The notes under the pieces were generated by a model. That model had not been told where the DNA came from. It saw only the letters and a program-made list of their open reading frames with translations, and did no database searches. Below, piece after piece: positions 48,155-58,927 of a stretch of 64,000 nt of DNA. Source of the stretch: an uncultured Pelagibacteraceae bacterium (GTDB lineage: Bacteria; Pseudomonadota; Alphaproteobacteria; Pelagibacterales; Pelagibacteraceae); NCBI GenBank assembly GCA_902603945.1, contig CACKWP010000002.1, forward strand, positions 62,001-126,000, written 5' to 3'. The translations under genes were made by a program, and so were the position numbers. Each line of letters starts with the position of its first letter. The first letter of the stretch is position 1.

Positions 48155-49266
48155 TTTTTAATAAGATCTCCTCCGGTGCAAGGTGTAGTGCAGCCTGTTG
48201 TGGATGGAAAAGATATAGGTAATTTAAGAATTGACCTTACTGCTAAAAACGCAAAAGCTTGGGATTCTATGAAGTCACCGTCAATTTTATATTCATCTAC
48301 TAGTTTTAAATTATGACTCGGTGAAATATTTTCTTCAATTTTTTTTATTAAAACTTTATTTTTTCTTCCACCCCCACATAATAATATATTTCCTTTTTCA
48401 TCTTTTAAATTTTTTAATGATAAGGTCAGTTCTTCTCCAATTACACTAGCTGTAAAATCTGTAAGAGTTGCTACCCCGTCTTCAAAGTTTAAACCTCTTA
48501 CAAAAGATATATCAAAGTCATTTGTGTCAAATGATAATTTTTTTTTATTCCTATTCATATACAATTCTTGTGCCTGTTCAAAAATTATTTCATTTCTTGT
48601 TCCACTTAAAGCGAGTTGCCCATCATAATCAAATTTTTTGTTAGAATTTTTTCTCACCCAAGCATCTATAAGACAATTTCCTGGGCCAATATCTTTGCTA
48701 AATAATTTTAAAAAATTTTTATCATTTCTTAATATAGTGATATTTGAAATTCCTCCAATATTTAAAAAACAAACAGGTAATTTAATTTTCTTTTTAAAAG
48801 CTAGTAGTTGATGAAAAATTGGTGTCAATGGTGCGCCTTCACCTCCATTCAAAATATCATTCATTCTAAAATTAAAAACTATATCTTTTTTTGTTAATTG
48901 ATTTAATAGTTTTCCATTTCCAAGCTGCCATGATATTTTTTCTTTAGGATTATGATAAATAGTTTGACCGTGAAAACCGATCAAAGTCTCGTCTGTTATA
49001 TTTAATTCCTTTATTATTTCTGCGTGGAAAATTGTTATTTTTCTCTCTAAATTATTTATTTCACTTTTAAAAATTTCTAAATGTTCAAGTTTATGTATTT
49101 TTTCTTTTAAATTGTGAATATCTTTATATATGTCAGGATTATATTCAAAATATTTGTCTTTAATTGATTCGTACTCATTAATGCCGTCAGTTCTGATTAT
49201 AGAGGCATCAACTCCATCCCCAGAAGTGCCACTCATCAATCCTAAAGAGATCCATTTTTTTTGCAT
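48151..49266 (-). CDS. anmK: Anhydro-N-acetylmuramic acid kinase
   Basis: Phosphorylates 1,6-anhydroMurNAc during murein recycling, converting it to MurNAc-6-phosphate. It opens with ISLGLMSGTSGDGVDASI (phosphate-binding region), then FHGQTIYHNP and INIGGISNIT, and late LLCGGGRKN and GDFIESQAFAFLA. It has 371 residues. It is divergent from tyrS with 58 bases between the starts, a pairing common in alphaproteobacteria. It supports active recycling of the cell wall. Confidence 0.95.
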   Translation of the reverse strand: MQKKWISLGLMSGTSGDGVDASIIRTDGINEYESIKDKYFEYNPDIYKDIHNLKEKIHKLEHLEIFKSEINNLERKITIFHAEIIKELNITDETLIGFHGQTIYHNPKEKISWQLGNGKLLNQLTKKDIVFNFRMNDILNGGEGAPLTPIFHQLLAFKKKIKLPVCFLNIGGISNITILRNDKNFLKLFSKDIGPGNCLIDAWVRKNSNKKFDYDGQLALSGTRNEIIFEQAQELYMNRNKKKLSFDTNDFDISFVRGLNFEDGVATLTDFTASVIGEELTLSLKNLKDEKGNILLCGGGRKNKVLIKKIEENISPSHNLKLVDEYKIDGDFIESQAFAFLAVRSILKLPISFPSTTGCTTPCTGGDLIKN

Positions 49267-49324
49267 ATTTTTTTTATTTATTTATAACAATTTTTGTATA
49301 ATAGTTGCTTAAGTAAATAACACT

Positions 49325-50563
49325 ATGAAAAATACATTTTTACAAGAAATGCATGATAGAGGATATATCAATCAATGCACAAATTTAGATAAACTAAGTG
49401 AAATTTGTAATAAAAAATCAATTTCTGGCTACATTGGTTTTGATTGTACTGCTAGTAGCCTACATGTAGGAAGTTTACTTCAAATTATGATTTTAAAGTT
49501 GATGCAAAAATATGGTCATAGACCTATAGTTCTTTTAGGGGGTGGTACTACTTTAATTGGAGATCCATCAGGAAAAGATTCTACAAGAAAAATACTTAGT
49601 CAAAAAGAAATTAAAAAAAATATCAAAAGTATAAAGAGGGTATTTATGAAAATTTTAGACACCTCAAACAAAAAAACTTCCCCAATTTTTGTAGATAATG
49701 CTGAATGGTTAACAAGTTTAAATTATATTAAATTTTTGAGAGAAATAGGCAGTCAGTTTACAATAAATAAAATGCTTACTTTCGATAGTGTTAAACTGAG
49801 GTTGGATAGAGAACAGTCTTTAAGTTATATGGAATTTAATTATATGATTTTACAGGCTTACGATTTCTATCAATTGTATAAAAATAAAAATTGTATTTTA
49901 CAGATTGGGGGATCCGATCAATGGGGAAATATTGTTAATGGTACAGATTTAATCAGACGACTTGCGCAAAAAGAAGCATTTGGACTTACCTCACCCTTAA
50001 TCACTTTGGCTTCAGGTGCAAAAATGGGAAAAACAGAAAAGGGAGCGATTTGGCTTAACGAGGATCAATTATCTCCGTATGATTATTGGCAGTTTTGGAG
50101 GAATACAGATGATCGTGATGTTAAAAGATTTTTAAATTTTTTTACAGAAATAAACGCTGAAGAGATAAAAAAAATTTTCGAAGATGAAAAGAATATTAAT
50201 AATTTGAAGATTTTATTAGCAAACGAAGCAACAAAAATTGTTCATGGTGAAAAAGCCTCAAAAAAAGCGGCGCAAACTGCGAAAGATACTTTTGAAAGCG
50301 GTGGCTTTGGAAAAGATTTACCTGAAATTCTGATTAACTTGGATAAAATTAAAAAAGGGATAAGTATAATTGATCTAATTGCTGAGAATAAAATTTTACA
50401 TTCAAAAAGTGAAGCAAGAAGGGTAATAGCAAATAGGGGATTAAAAATTAATGATAAAATTATAGAAGATGAAAAAAAAATAATTCAATTAAAGGATTTT
50501 GAAAAAAAAATATTTAAACTTTCGTATGGTAAAAAAAAACACTTTTTAGTTAAAATTATTTAG
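49325..50563 (+). CDS. tyrS: Tyrosyl-tRNA synthetase
   Basis: Charges tRNA-Tyr. The class I signature HIGH appears as HVGS in SSLHVGSLLQ, and KMSKS as KMGK in SGAKMGKTEKGA. GFDCTASSLHVG, QIGGSDQWGNI and YQLYKN support substrate binding. The C-terminal S4-like RNA-binding domain is in SKSEARRVIANRGLKIND. The length is 412 residues. The last 8 bases overlap the convergent AsmA-like gene. Confidence 0.97.
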   Translation: MKNTFLQEMHDRGYINQCTNLDKLSEICNKKSISGYIGFDCTASSLHVGSLLQIMILKLMQKYGHRPIVLLGGGTTLIGDPSGKDSTRKILSQKEIKKNIKSIKRVFMKILDTSNKKTSPIFVDNAEWLTSLNYIKFLREIGSQFTINKMLTFDSVKLRLDREQSLSYMEFNYMILQAYDFYQLYKNKNCILQIGGSDQWGNIVNGTDLIRRLAQKEAFGLTSPLITLASGAKMGKTEKGAIWLNEDQLSPYDYWQFWRNTDDRDVKRFLNFFTEINAEEIKKIFEDEKNINNLKILLANEATKIVHGEKASKKAAQTAKDTFESGGFGKDLPEILINLDKIKKGISIIDLIAENKILHSKSEARRVIANRGLKINDKIIEDEKKIIQLKDFEKKIFKLSYGKKKHFLVKII

Positions 50564-52727
50564 TTTCTTTATTTTTATCAATAATTTTTTGTATGAATCT
50601 CGGAGTCAATGTTCTTATAGGATTAATAGTTGTTTTTATGTTATTTTTTGGCCCTTTCATTTTAAAACTAACCCCGAATAAACCTTCTCCAACTTCTTTA
50701 GGAATTACAATATTTCCAATAACAGGTATTTTTGAAATCATCTTGTTTAAAGTTTTTGCAGGAACTAATGTGCCTTTCAAACTAGTTAAGCCATTTTCAT
50801 CTTGGTAGCCCTCCATTAGCACAGAGATACTGGGTCCTAGAGCGATTATCTCATTTAGTTTTAAAATATTTTCTTTTTTTTCCATGTCAATTTCTAATAA
50901 ATCGAAAGACAAACCCTCTCCTTCTGCTAAATCTGCTAATCCGCCTAAATCAGCTAAAGATAATAACTTAATTAGTCCAGGAGCATTAACTACTTTAAAT
51001 TTTTCAATCTTAAGTTTAGAATTCGAGGAAAATTTATCCATTACAGAGGTAAAAGTTAATTTTCCACCTGAAAGTCCATTAAAAAATTTGTATTCTGTTA
51101 ATAGTGGTCTTGTTAAATCAGAATAAATTTCAAGATATTTTCTATCTGTGTTTTTATCTTTCTTCATTGAAATGTCTAAATAATTGTTTCCTCCGAAATC
51201 CCCTTTTGATGAAATTTTTATAAATTGCCCTTGTTTAATTTTACCTATTAATTTAAAATTTTCTAATTTTTCAGACATTGGCACTTTGATATTTTTGAAA
51301 TCAATTTCAATATTACCGTTGAGATTACTCAATCTATTGTCAACTCTTTTAGCGCTAAGAAACTTTCCTAAATTTGTTGCATCAAACTTACTACCTTTTA
51401 TAAAAATCTTTTTTTTGTTTTGAATTAAAAAGTCATTTTCGATAGTTTTAACTTTTATAGTTTTAATCGAAGAAAATTTATTATCTTTTAAGATCAAATT
51501 ATCTATTTCAATTAAATTATTTTTTTCCTCAAATTTAAGTTTATTAATTTTAATATCATCATTTTTTTTTTGAAATGATAAGGATACATTAGCAATAGAA
51601 TTTTTTTGTTTTTGATAATTAATAAAGCTAATAAATAAGCTATTTTGATAGTCTAAATCTAAAGACAAATTTAAAAAGTTATTTCTAAAATTACTTTCAA
51701 AATTAATTTTTAAAAAATCTAAATTATTAAATGAGTATTTACCTTTGCCTAGAAGATTTATATTTTTAGAATTAAAACTTTTTTTTATTTCAATGTTAGT
51801 GAAATAAAGTGATTTTATTTTTTCTGTTATAAAATTATTTTGAATTGGATTTGAAAATTCAAACTTGCTTTTTTCTACATTTCCCGAAAGATTATAATTA
51901 TAATCTTCAAGTTTATAAGTGCTATCTAAAGTTAAAGTTATATTATTATTTATATCAGCATTTAAACTTGATAGATTATTTAAAAATTTAACATTTTGAA
52001 AAAATTTTGAGTATTTGTTTAAAAGTTTTTTATCTAAGTTTAATTTTGAATTAAAATTTGAATTTAACTTGACTCCACTTTCTACATTAAGCTGTATATC
52101 GCCATCTAAAATGTTAATTCCTTCAAAATTACCAAATATATTTTTTATTAAAATATCATTTTTGTCAGCAAAAAATCCTAAATTTACGTTTGAAAAATTT
52201 AAATTATTTATCAATTCTATTTTAAGATCTTTAACTGTGCCTTTAGCTATGAAATTTTCCAGAATACCTTGATCAGATAAAAAAATTTCAATTTCTGTAA
52301 TTAATTTTCCTTCTTTAATTTTATTATTTAACAAACTTTTAAAATTTGAGGGCTTAATAACTTTTGATAAATTTTTAAATTCATTTATTTCAAGCTCCTC
52401 TAATTTGAAACTGATTTTTTTAAATTTTGGATTTGATTTAATTAAAGATAAGAAATCAACGTATACTTTAATATTTTGTACAGGTACTACCACATCTCTA
52501 TAAGTGATTTTGGGATTTTGGGTTTCTAAAAATAAACTTAATTCTTTGAAATTTATTTTAAATTTTATTTTTTCTAACTCTAAATTTGTATTTTTTGTTT
52601 TAGAAACTTTGTCAACTATAAGTCTGTTAAACTTGTTTGTCTCAATTCCGATTGTGGAAAGAATTGTGATTAACAAAATTAACATTAATATTGTCAATAT
52701 GATGAGATTAATTAATATTTTTTTCAT
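50556..52727 (-). CDS. AsmA-like protein (YhdP/DUF3971-type)
   Basis: A 723-residue protein with one N-terminal membrane helix (about residues 3-25, LINLIILTILMLILLITILS) and a long periplasmic body of beta-strand-rich repeats. The C-terminus has IPVIGNIVIPKEVGEGLFGV and GPKNNIKTTINPIRTLTPRF, typical of the AsmA-like C-terminal region found in alphaproteobacteria. Such proteins form bridges moving phospholipid to the outer membrane in E. coli (YhdP, TamB, YdbH). A role here is inferred by family only. It overlaps prfB by 4 bases. Confidence 0.82.
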   Translation of the reverse strand: MKKILINLIILTILMLILLITILSTIGIETNKFNRLIVDKVSKTKNTNLELEKIKFKINFKELSLFLETQNPKITYRDVVVPVQNIKVYVDFLSLIKSNPKFKKISFKLEELEINEFKNLSKVIKPSNFKSLLNNKIKEGKLITEIEIFLSDQGILENFIAKGTVKDLKIELINNLNFSNVNLGFFADKNDILIKNIFGNFEGINILDGDIQLNVESGVKLNSNFNSKLNLDKKLLNKYSKFFQNVKFLNNLSSLNADINNNITLTLDSTYKLEDYNYNLSGNVEKSKFEFSNPIQNNFITEKIKSLYFTNIEIKKSFNSKNINLLGKGKYSFNNLDFLKINFESNFRNNFLNLSLDLDYQNSLFISFINYQKQKNSIANVSLSFQKKNDDIKINKLKFEEKNNLIEIDNLILKDNKFSSIKTIKVKTIENDFLIQNKKKIFIKGSKFDATNLGKFLSAKRVDNRLSNLNGNIEIDFKNIKVPMSEKLENFKLIGKIKQGQFIKISSKGDFGGNNYLDISMKKDKNTDRKYLEIYSDLTRPLLTEYKFFNGLSGGKLTFTSVMDKFSSNSKLKIEKFKVVNAPGLIKLLSLADLGGLADLAEGEGLSFDLLEIDMEKKENILKLNEIIALGPSISVLMEGYQDENGLTSLKGTLVPAKTLNKMISKIPVIGNIVIPKEVGEGLFGVSFKMKGPKNNIKTTINPIRTLTPRFIQKIIDKNKETK

Positions 52728-53816
52728 TTTTTATTTTTTATTCCCTCTTCAATAAATTGATCGATATTTCCATTAAGAACACTTGATGGATTGGTATTCT
52801 CTGTTTTATTTCTTAGGTCTTTTACTAGTTGGTAGGGTTGCAACACGTACGATCTAATTTGATGTCCCCATCCTATGTCCGTTTTTGTTTTTAATTCTTT
52901 TTGATTTTCTTCTTCTTTTTTTTGTATTTCATATTCATACAATCTTGCTCTCAACATTTTGAAACAAGTTTCCTTATTTTTATGCTGTGACCTCTCGTTT
53001 TGACATTGAACAACAATTTTTGTGGGAATATGGGTTATCCTTACCGCGCTATCTGTTGTGTTAACATGTTGTCCTCCAGCTCCACTAGATCTGTAAGTAT
53101 CAATTCTTAAATCTTTTTCGTCAATTTTTATATTTATATCATCTTCAACTGCAGGATAGACCCATACACTTGCAAAACTAGTATGTCTTCTTGCTCCACT
53201 ATCAAACGGAGAAATGCGAACTAATCTATGAACCCCTGATTCAGATTTCATAAGCCCATATAAATAATCACCTGCAACTTTTACTATTGATGATTTTATG
53301 CCTGCCTCTTCTCCTTTATGTTCACTTATAATCTCATATTTAAATTTTTTTTTATCAAACCATTTCATATACATTCGTCGGAGCATGTCTGCCCAGTCCT
53401 GGCTTTCTGTACCACCTGCGCCAGCATGGATTTCAAGGTAAATATCATAATCATCATTCTCGCCAGACAAAAAACAATTAATTTCACTTTTTTTTATTTC
53501 TTGTAAAATTTGTAAAATTTTTTTGTTACAATCTTGAATAATTTCTTCATCTTTTTCTTGTGAAGCTAACAAATAGAGATCTTTGAGATTATTTAAATCT
53601 TTTGAAGATCTTTTGTATGAATTTAAAATTTCTTCAAAAATTTTTTTTTGTTTTACGGTTTTTTTTACTAAATTTCTATCTTTCCAAAAATTATCTTTCA
53701 AAGAAATTTTTTCTAATTCTTGGATTTTATTTTCTACGTCTTCATTATCAAAGATACCCCCTAATATTTTTTAGAGATTTTTCAGCTGAAATTAGTATCG
53801 TATCAAAGTTTTCCAT
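52724..53816 (-). CDS. prfB: Peptide chain release factor 2, with programmed +1 frameshift
   Basis: Recognises UGA and UAA stops. The first 22 codons (MENFDTILIS...RGYL) start at the ATG 53814-53816 and end at an in-frame UGA (53748-53750). A +1 shift there continues as DNEDVENKIQ into the main frame, giving 363 residues, the usual RF2 length. The main frame has the SPF tripeptide (VRISPFDSGARR) and the catalytic GGQ in SSGAGGQHVN. A main frame read only from its first ATG (53701) would lack 38 residues. The ATG overlaps the mrcA stop. Confidence 0.95.
53748..53762 (-). other. prfB recoding signal
   Basis: On the minus strand the sequence is AGGGGG TAT CTT TGA T: an internal Shine-Dalgarno-like AGGGGG (53757-53762), three bases, the slippery CTT and the UGA at 53748-53750. 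This is the classic RF2 autoregulatory signal, where scarce RF2 lets the ribosome slip +1 on CUUU and make more RF2. Confidence 0.95.
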
Positions 53817-56176
53817 TAATAAAATTGTCTAAACTTAATTGTTCTATCACGATCATTAATCGAAATTAAATTATTATTATCTATGCTGTTAATATCTCCT
53901 TTTTTTAATGCCTCAATAATTATATTTTTTTCATCCGCTACTGACTTTAAGCCAGTGTCGTAATTTAATGAAGTTAAGTAAATATTTTCTGGGATTCGAA
54001 ATTCTTTAAAATCCTCTTTGTAGAGTGCCTTTTCAACGAAGTCTTTAAAAATAGGTAATGCAGCTTTTGAACCAGTTTCAAATTTTCCTAGAGTTTTAGG
54101 ATTGTCATAACCAACATAAACACCAATAACTAAGTTAGAGGAGAATCCAATAAACCATGCATCATAATTATCATTTGTAGTTCCTGTTTTTCCTGCCAAA
54201 GGGACCTTTAGAGATTTCAATTTTTTTGCAGTTCCCCTTTCTACTGTACCTTGTAAGATTGAAGTCATTTGGTAGGCTGTTTCCTCACTTATTACTTTTT
54301 CACTTTTGCTCTCTATTTTCGGAAGTTCAATTTCCTCATTAATAAATTTATCACATCCAATACATTTTCTGTTTTTTTCCTGAAAAATTGTTTTACCTCT
54401 TCTGTCTTGTATTCTTGAAATTAATTTTGGTTCAATCTTTACTCCTCCATTTACAAAAGGTGCGTAAGCAGAAGTTAAATTCATCAGTGTTGTTTCAGCT
54501 GCGCCTAATGAAACTGATAATAGCTCAGGTATTTCATCGTAAATATTTAATTTTTTTGACAAATTTAAGATTTCTTCTAAACCTAAATTCTTAGCAATTC
54601 GCACAGTCATTAAATTTCTTGAGTACTCAATTCCTTTTCTTAAGGTAGATGGCCCATAAAATTTTTTTCCATAGTTTTCTGGCTTCCAATTTTTTAACCC
54701 AACACCTTGACTTTCAACAAATGGAGCATCAAGAATTATAGAATTTGGTGCAAAACCTTTTTCTAAAGCTGCTGCATAAACGATCGGTTTAAAAGCTGAA
54801 CCTGGTTGTCTTTTTGCTTGAGTAACTCTGTTGAATTCACTAGTTTTAAAATTAAATCCACCAACTAAAGCAAGCACGTTTCCGGTGAAAGGATCCAGTG
54901 CTATAATTCCTCCATTTACTTTAGGGTATTGCTTTAATAACCAAAAATTACCTTTTTTTTTTACAAAAATTATATCTCCTATTTCATGAACATCTTTAAT
55001 TGACTTTTTATTTGGAATTGACCATTTTATTTTTTTAAAAAATAAAGATCCATTTTTTTTTTCTTTATTATTTGAAATTAGTTGAAACTTTATTTCATTA
55101 TTATCTAAATGAATAACTTCAGCTACTTTCCAATTTAAAGTTGGATCTAGTTTAATATTAGAAATTTTTTTTTGCCAATCTTTGTTTTTAATTTTGTTTG
55201 TAATCGGACCTCTCCAACCTCTTCTGCGATCATAATCTTCTATTCCTTTTCTCAAAGACTCTAATGCTTGAATTTGATAACTAATTTTAAGTGGAGTACT
55301 AATGCTCAATCCTTGAGAATAAAGTTTTTCAAAACCATAAATGTCTTTTACAGTCCTTCTGACTTCTTCAGTATATGAATTTGCTTCATTAACTATTTCA
55401 ATTTTTCTCCTTTTCAGATTTAATTTAGTATTTTTTAACTCTAAAAGTTCTTTTTTAGATATAAATTTATTTTCTTCTAAATTATCAAGTACTAAATTTC
55501 TTCTAAATTTTGCAACATCAGAATATTTATAAGGATTATATTTGCTTGGGGCTTTAGGCAATGCTGCAAGTAAAGCCGCTTCTTGATAATTTAGTTCCTT
55601 AACAGATTTGTTAAAATATTCTAAACTAGCTGCTGCTATACCATAGGTCCCCTGACCTAAATATATCTGGTTTAAATAAAGTTCTAAAATTCTTTCTTTA
55701 GTATAAGCTCTCTCTATACGGAATGCTAAAATAGCTTCTTTAATTTTTCTTTTCATAGAAACTTCATTTGTAAGTAAAAAGTTTTTTGCAACTTGCTGTG
55801 TAATTGTTGAAGCACCTTCTAATCTTTTATTTTGAGAAATATTTTTAATATTCTTCAAAACTGCTCTTAATATCCCTTTAGCGTCGATGCCCGGATGTTT
55901 AAAAAAATTTTTATCTTCAGCTGAGAGAAATGCATTTACAACCTTATCGGGAATAGACTCAAAAGGAATAAATAGCCTTTTTTCAATGGCATACTCTGCT
56001 ATTAATTTTCTATTCTCTGAATAAACTCGGCTTGATATTGGTGGTTGATAATTAGAAAGTTTTTTATAATCAGGCAAACCGATTGAGAAATACCATAAAG
56101 TTGAAAATATAAAAAATATTAAAAAAACAAAAAATATAATTACATATTTTATGGAAAGATTAAGAAATTTTAACAT
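53816..56176 (-). CDS. mrcA: Penicillin-binding protein 1A, bifunctional
   Basis: Class A PBP with glycosyltransferase and transpeptidase activity. An N-terminal membrane anchor (about residues 12-32) precedes the GT51 domain with EDKNFFKHPGIDAKGILRA, GASTITQQVAKN and the MKRKIKEAILAFRIER region. The transpeptidase domain has the serine motif in GSAFKPIVYAA, then RNLMTVRIA, and the KTGTTNDNYDAWFIG box. The length is 786 residues. It overlaps prfB by one base. Divergent to rne across 145 bases, with no gene and only A+T-rich sequence between them. Confidence 0.97.
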   Translation of the reverse strand: MLKFLNLSIKYVIIFFVFLIFFIFSTLWYFSIGLPDYKKLSNYQPPISSRVYSENRKLIAEYAIEKRLFIPFESIPDKVVNAFLSAEDKNFFKHPGIDAKGILRAVLKNIKNISQNKRLEGASTITQQVAKNFLLTNEVSMKRKIKEAILAFRIERAYTKERILELYLNQIYLGQGTYGIAAASLEYFNKSVKELNYQEAALLAALPKAPSKYNPYKYSDVAKFRRNLVLDNLEENKFISKKELLELKNTKLNLKRRKIEIVNEANSYTEEVRRTVKDIYGFEKLYSQGLSISTPLKISYQIQALESLRKGIEDYDRRRGWRGPITNKIKNKDWQKKISNIKLDPTLNWKVAEVIHLDNNEIKFQLISNNKEKKNGSLFFKKIKWSIPNKKSIKDVHEIGDIIFVKKKGNFWLLKQYPKVNGGIIALDPFTGNVLALVGGFNFKTSEFNRVTQAKRQPGSAFKPIVYAAALEKGFAPNSIILDAPFVESQGVGLKNWKPENYGKKFYGPSTLRKGIEYSRNLMTVRIAKNLGLEEILNLSKKLNIYDEIPELLSVSLGAAETTLMNLTSAYAPFVNGGVKIEPKLISRIQDRRGKTIFQEKNRKCIGCDKFINEEIELPKIESKSEKVISEETAYQMTSILQGTVERGTAKKLKSLKVPLAGKTGTTNDNYDAWFIGFSSNLVIGVYVGYDNPKTLGKFETGSKAALPIFKDFVEKALYKEDFKEFRIPENIYLTSLNYDTGLKSVADEKNIIIEALKKGDINSIDNNNLISINDRDRTIKFRQFY

Positions 56177-56321
56177 TATTTTTATTTATAGCATCAATTC
56201 TGACTATCTTTAGGCATTCATTAATTAAAATCGTGTATTTATTCACAAAATTGTATAAAATAAACATTATGGCAATTTTAAAAATATCAAATTTTAAATA
56301 TTTAAAAGGAATTCTTAAAAA

Positions 56322-58145
56322 ATGGAAAAAAATTTATATATTGATGCTTCGCATCCAAATGAAACACGTATTGTTCTTAAATCAAATCATTCTATTGAAG
56401 AATATGAATTTGAAGACAAGAACAATCTAAATTTTAAAAACAACATTTATCTTGCAACAATAAGTAGAGTTGAACCATCTCTTCAAGCAGCTTTTGTAAA
56501 TTTTGGAAGAGACAGACATGGTTTTTTAGCTTTCAACGATATCCAATCTGATTATTATCAATTACCCTCGGAGGATAAAGAAATAATAAGAATAGCTGAA
56601 GAAAAGATAAGAGAAGAATTAAAAGACAAAACACTAGATTCTAATCAAGATAATTTACAGGCCGAAACTAACATAGAAAATAAAAACGAAAAAAATGAAG
56701 AAACCGAAAATCTTGCTGAAAAGGAAAATAAAAAACAGGAATATAGAGAAAAAGTTAAATCGTCTTATGGGATTAAAAAATACAAAATACAAGAAGTAAT
56801 TAAACCAGGGCAAGTAATTTTAATTCAGGTAATCAAAGAGGAGAGAGGTCAAAAAGGTGCCGCTCTTACAACTTTTATATCTCTAGCTGGTAAATATATG
56901 GTTTTGATGCCAAACACTCCAAAAGGTGGTGGTATATCAAGAAAAATATTTAATTCATCTGACCGACAAAAAATTAGAAATATTCTTAATGATATTGATA
57001 TTCCTAAAAGTATGGGTGTAATCGTAAGAACTGCTGGTGCGAATAAAACAAAAAATGAAATTGAAAAAGATTTTCAAAATACTTTAAAAACTTGGGAAGA
57101 AATTAAAGAAAAAGCCCTAGACTCAAATGCTCCGTCATTAGTTTATGAAGAGGGTGACATAATCAAAAGAACTTTAAGAGATACTTATGATAATGATACA
57201 AAGAATGTTTACGTAGAGGGAAATGAAGCATATCAAAAAGCTAAAAAATTTATGAAAGAATTAATGCCAAAAAATGTAAAAAATATTAAAAAATATAGAG
57301 GTAAGATTCCGCTATTTCATGATGCAAATATTGAAAAAGAATTAAATAATATATTTGAGCCAACTGTAAAGTTAAAATCTGGTGGTTATCTAGTTATTAA
57401 TCCAACAGAGGCATTAGTTTCCATCGATATAAATTCAGGGCAATCTACAAAGCAGATTAATATTGAAAAAACCGCATTAAATACAAATATTGAAGCTGCG
57501 GAGGAGATAGCGCATCAAATTAAATTAAGAGATTTATCAGGATTAATTGTAATTGATTTTATAGATATGATGAACTTTTATAATAAAAGAATTGTAGAGA
57601 AAAAGATGAGAGAGAGTATTAGAAAAGATAGGGCTAGAATACAAATAGGAAGAATAAGTAACTTTGGACTTCTTGAAATGACAAGGCAGAGATTAAGAGA
57701 AGGTTCAATTAAATGGGAAACACAGTTGTCCCTTTCTTCTTTTTCACAAAAAATTATAAAAAAAATTCAACACTTAGCATTTACTGATAAGGTAAAATTT
57801 GTAAATTCCTATGTACCAGAAAAAGTAAAAAACTTTATTGAAAAAAACTTGTTAGAAGAGCTTAAATATTTTCAAAAAAAATATACTTTTGAGGTAAAAA
57901 TACTCTCTGATCGTGATCTGATTATACCTGAGTACAAAATTGATCTACTTAATAAATCAAAAAAACTTATTAAAACTATTGAAAACATAAATTCAATTAT
58001 TCAAATTAATAAAACAAAAAATAATTTACTCAAAAAGAAAAAAGTGAAAGTTAAAGAAAGTATTAAAACTAAAGAAAAAATAAAGAAAACTAGATTGAAA
58101 AAGAAAGTTAGAACTCTTTGGGTTAGAAGAAAAAAAAAACGTTAA
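56322..58145 (+). CDS. rne: Ribonuclease E/G
   Basis: Endoribonuclease for mRNA decay and rRNA/tRNA processing. The S1 domain ([18 protein letters not shown]) is split by a lysine- and glutamate-rich insert at about residues 80-150, as in alphaproteobacterial RNase E. The catalytic aspartates are in [13 protein letters not shown] and [10 protein letters not shown]. The region after [13 protein letters not shown], where the zinc-link CPxC should lie, has no cysteines and is shortened. The protein has 607 residues and ends in a short basic tail ([15 protein letters not shown]) without a long scaffold domain. The 3' end shares TTAA with thiG. Confidence 0.93.
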   Translation: MEKNLYIDASHPNETRIVLKSNHSIEEYEFEDKNNLNFKNNIYLATISRVEPSLQAAFVNFGRDRHGFLAFNDIQSDYYQLPSEDKEIIRIAEEKIREELKDKTLDSNQDNLQAETNIENKNEKNEETENLAEKENKKQEYREKVKSSYGIKKYKIQEVIKPGQVILIQVIKEERGQKGAALTTFISLAGKYMVLMPNTPKGGGISRKIFNSSDRQKIRNILNDIDIPKSMGVIVRTAGANKTKNEIEKDFQNTLKTWEEIKEKALDSNAPSLVYEEGDIIKRTLRDTYDNDTKNVYVEGNEAYQKAKKFMKELMPKNVKNIKKYRGKIPLFHDANIEKELNNIFEPTVKLKSGGYLVINPTEALVSIDINSGQSTKQINIEKTALNTNIEAAEEIAHQIKLRDLSGLIVIDFIDMMNFYNKRIVEKKMRESIRKDRARIQIGRISNFGLLEMTRQRLREGSIKWETQLSLSSFSQKIIKKIQHLAFTDKVKFVNSYVPEKVKNFIEKNLLEELKYFQKKYTFEVKILSDRDLIIPEYKIDLLNKSKKLIKTIENINSIIQINKTKNNLLKKKKVKVKESIKTKEKIKKTRLKKKVRTLWVRRKKKR

Positions 58146-58927
58146 ATTAATCCTCGGTTTGGAGAACTTGCTGAAGCAAAATAGTTTTTATTCATCCTTC
58201 CTGCCAAATATGAATTTCTTCCAGAAATCACTGCGTCCTTGAATGCTTTGGCCATTAAAATAGGTTTTTTTGCATTAGCTATCGCACTGTTGATCAAAAC
58301 ACCGTCACAACCTAATTCCATAGCGATTGTGGCATCTGACGCTGTTCCTATTCCTGCATCAATTATCACTGGTACTTTTGACTGTTTTATAATCAAAGAT
58401 ATATTTATTTTATTTTGTAACCCTAACCCTGAACCAATTGGAGAAGCTAAAGGCATAATTGCTGATGCACCATTATCCTCTAATTTTTTTGCCAACAAAG
58501 GATCATCTGTGCAATAAACCATTACTTTGAAACCCTCTTTCACAAGGATTTTAGTAGATTTGATTGTTTCTAACATGTTTGGATAAAGAGTCTTTTTATC
58601 GCCTAATACTTCAAGCTTTACTAATTTCCATCCACCCATTTCTCGGGCAAGTCTTAATGTTCTTAATGCTTCCTCACTATTATAGCACCCTGCAGTGTTG
58701 GGTAAAAAAATTATTTTTTTTGGGTTGAGGTAATCTGTTAAAATTGGTTGTTTTTTATTTAAAATATTTACTCTTCTAACTGCTACAGTTACCATGTCTG
58801 CTCCTGATGCTTCAACTGCTCTTGCAGTTTCAGAAAAGTTTTTATATTTGCCAGTACCGACTATAAGTCTAGATTTTAGAGATTTTCCAGCTACTTTAAA
58901 AATGTCTTTATTCAAATTATCCACCAC
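58142..58927 (-). CDS. thiG: Thiazole synthase ThiG
   Basis: Builds the thiazole phosphate of thiamine from deoxyxylulose phosphate, glycine imine and ThiS thiocarboxylate. The TIM-barrel protein has the family start [10 protein letters not shown], the Schiff-base lysine region in [14 protein letters not shown], and the phosphate-binding [13 protein letters not shown] and [14 protein letters not shown]. The 261 residues begin with a GTG at 58925-58927 that overlaps thiS by 11 bases. The deoxyxylulose phosphate route (dxr) is also present in this window. Confidence 0.95.
   Translation of the reverse strand: MVDNLNKDIFKVAGKSLKSRLIVGTGKYKNFSETARAVEASGADMVTVAVRRVNILNKKQPILTDYLNPKKIIFLPNTAGCYNSEEALRTLRLAREMGGWKLVKLEVLGDKKTLYPNMLETIKSTKILVKEGFKVMVYCTDDPLLAKKLEDNGASAIMPLASPIGSGLGLQNKINISLIIKQSKVPVIIDAGIGTASDATIAMELGCDGVLINSAIANAKKPILMAKAFKDAVISGRNSYLAGRMNKNYFASASSPNRGLI

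Noticed and set aside
53701..53816. prfB as a pseudogene broken at its N-terminus
   Set aside because: The frame break is the standard RF2 recoding signal, with correct spacing and continuation.
56294..56309. Perfect A+T palindrome TTTTAAATATTTAAAA before rne
   Set aside because: A palindrome made only of A and T is expected by chance in this sequence and has no T-run or known regulator attached.
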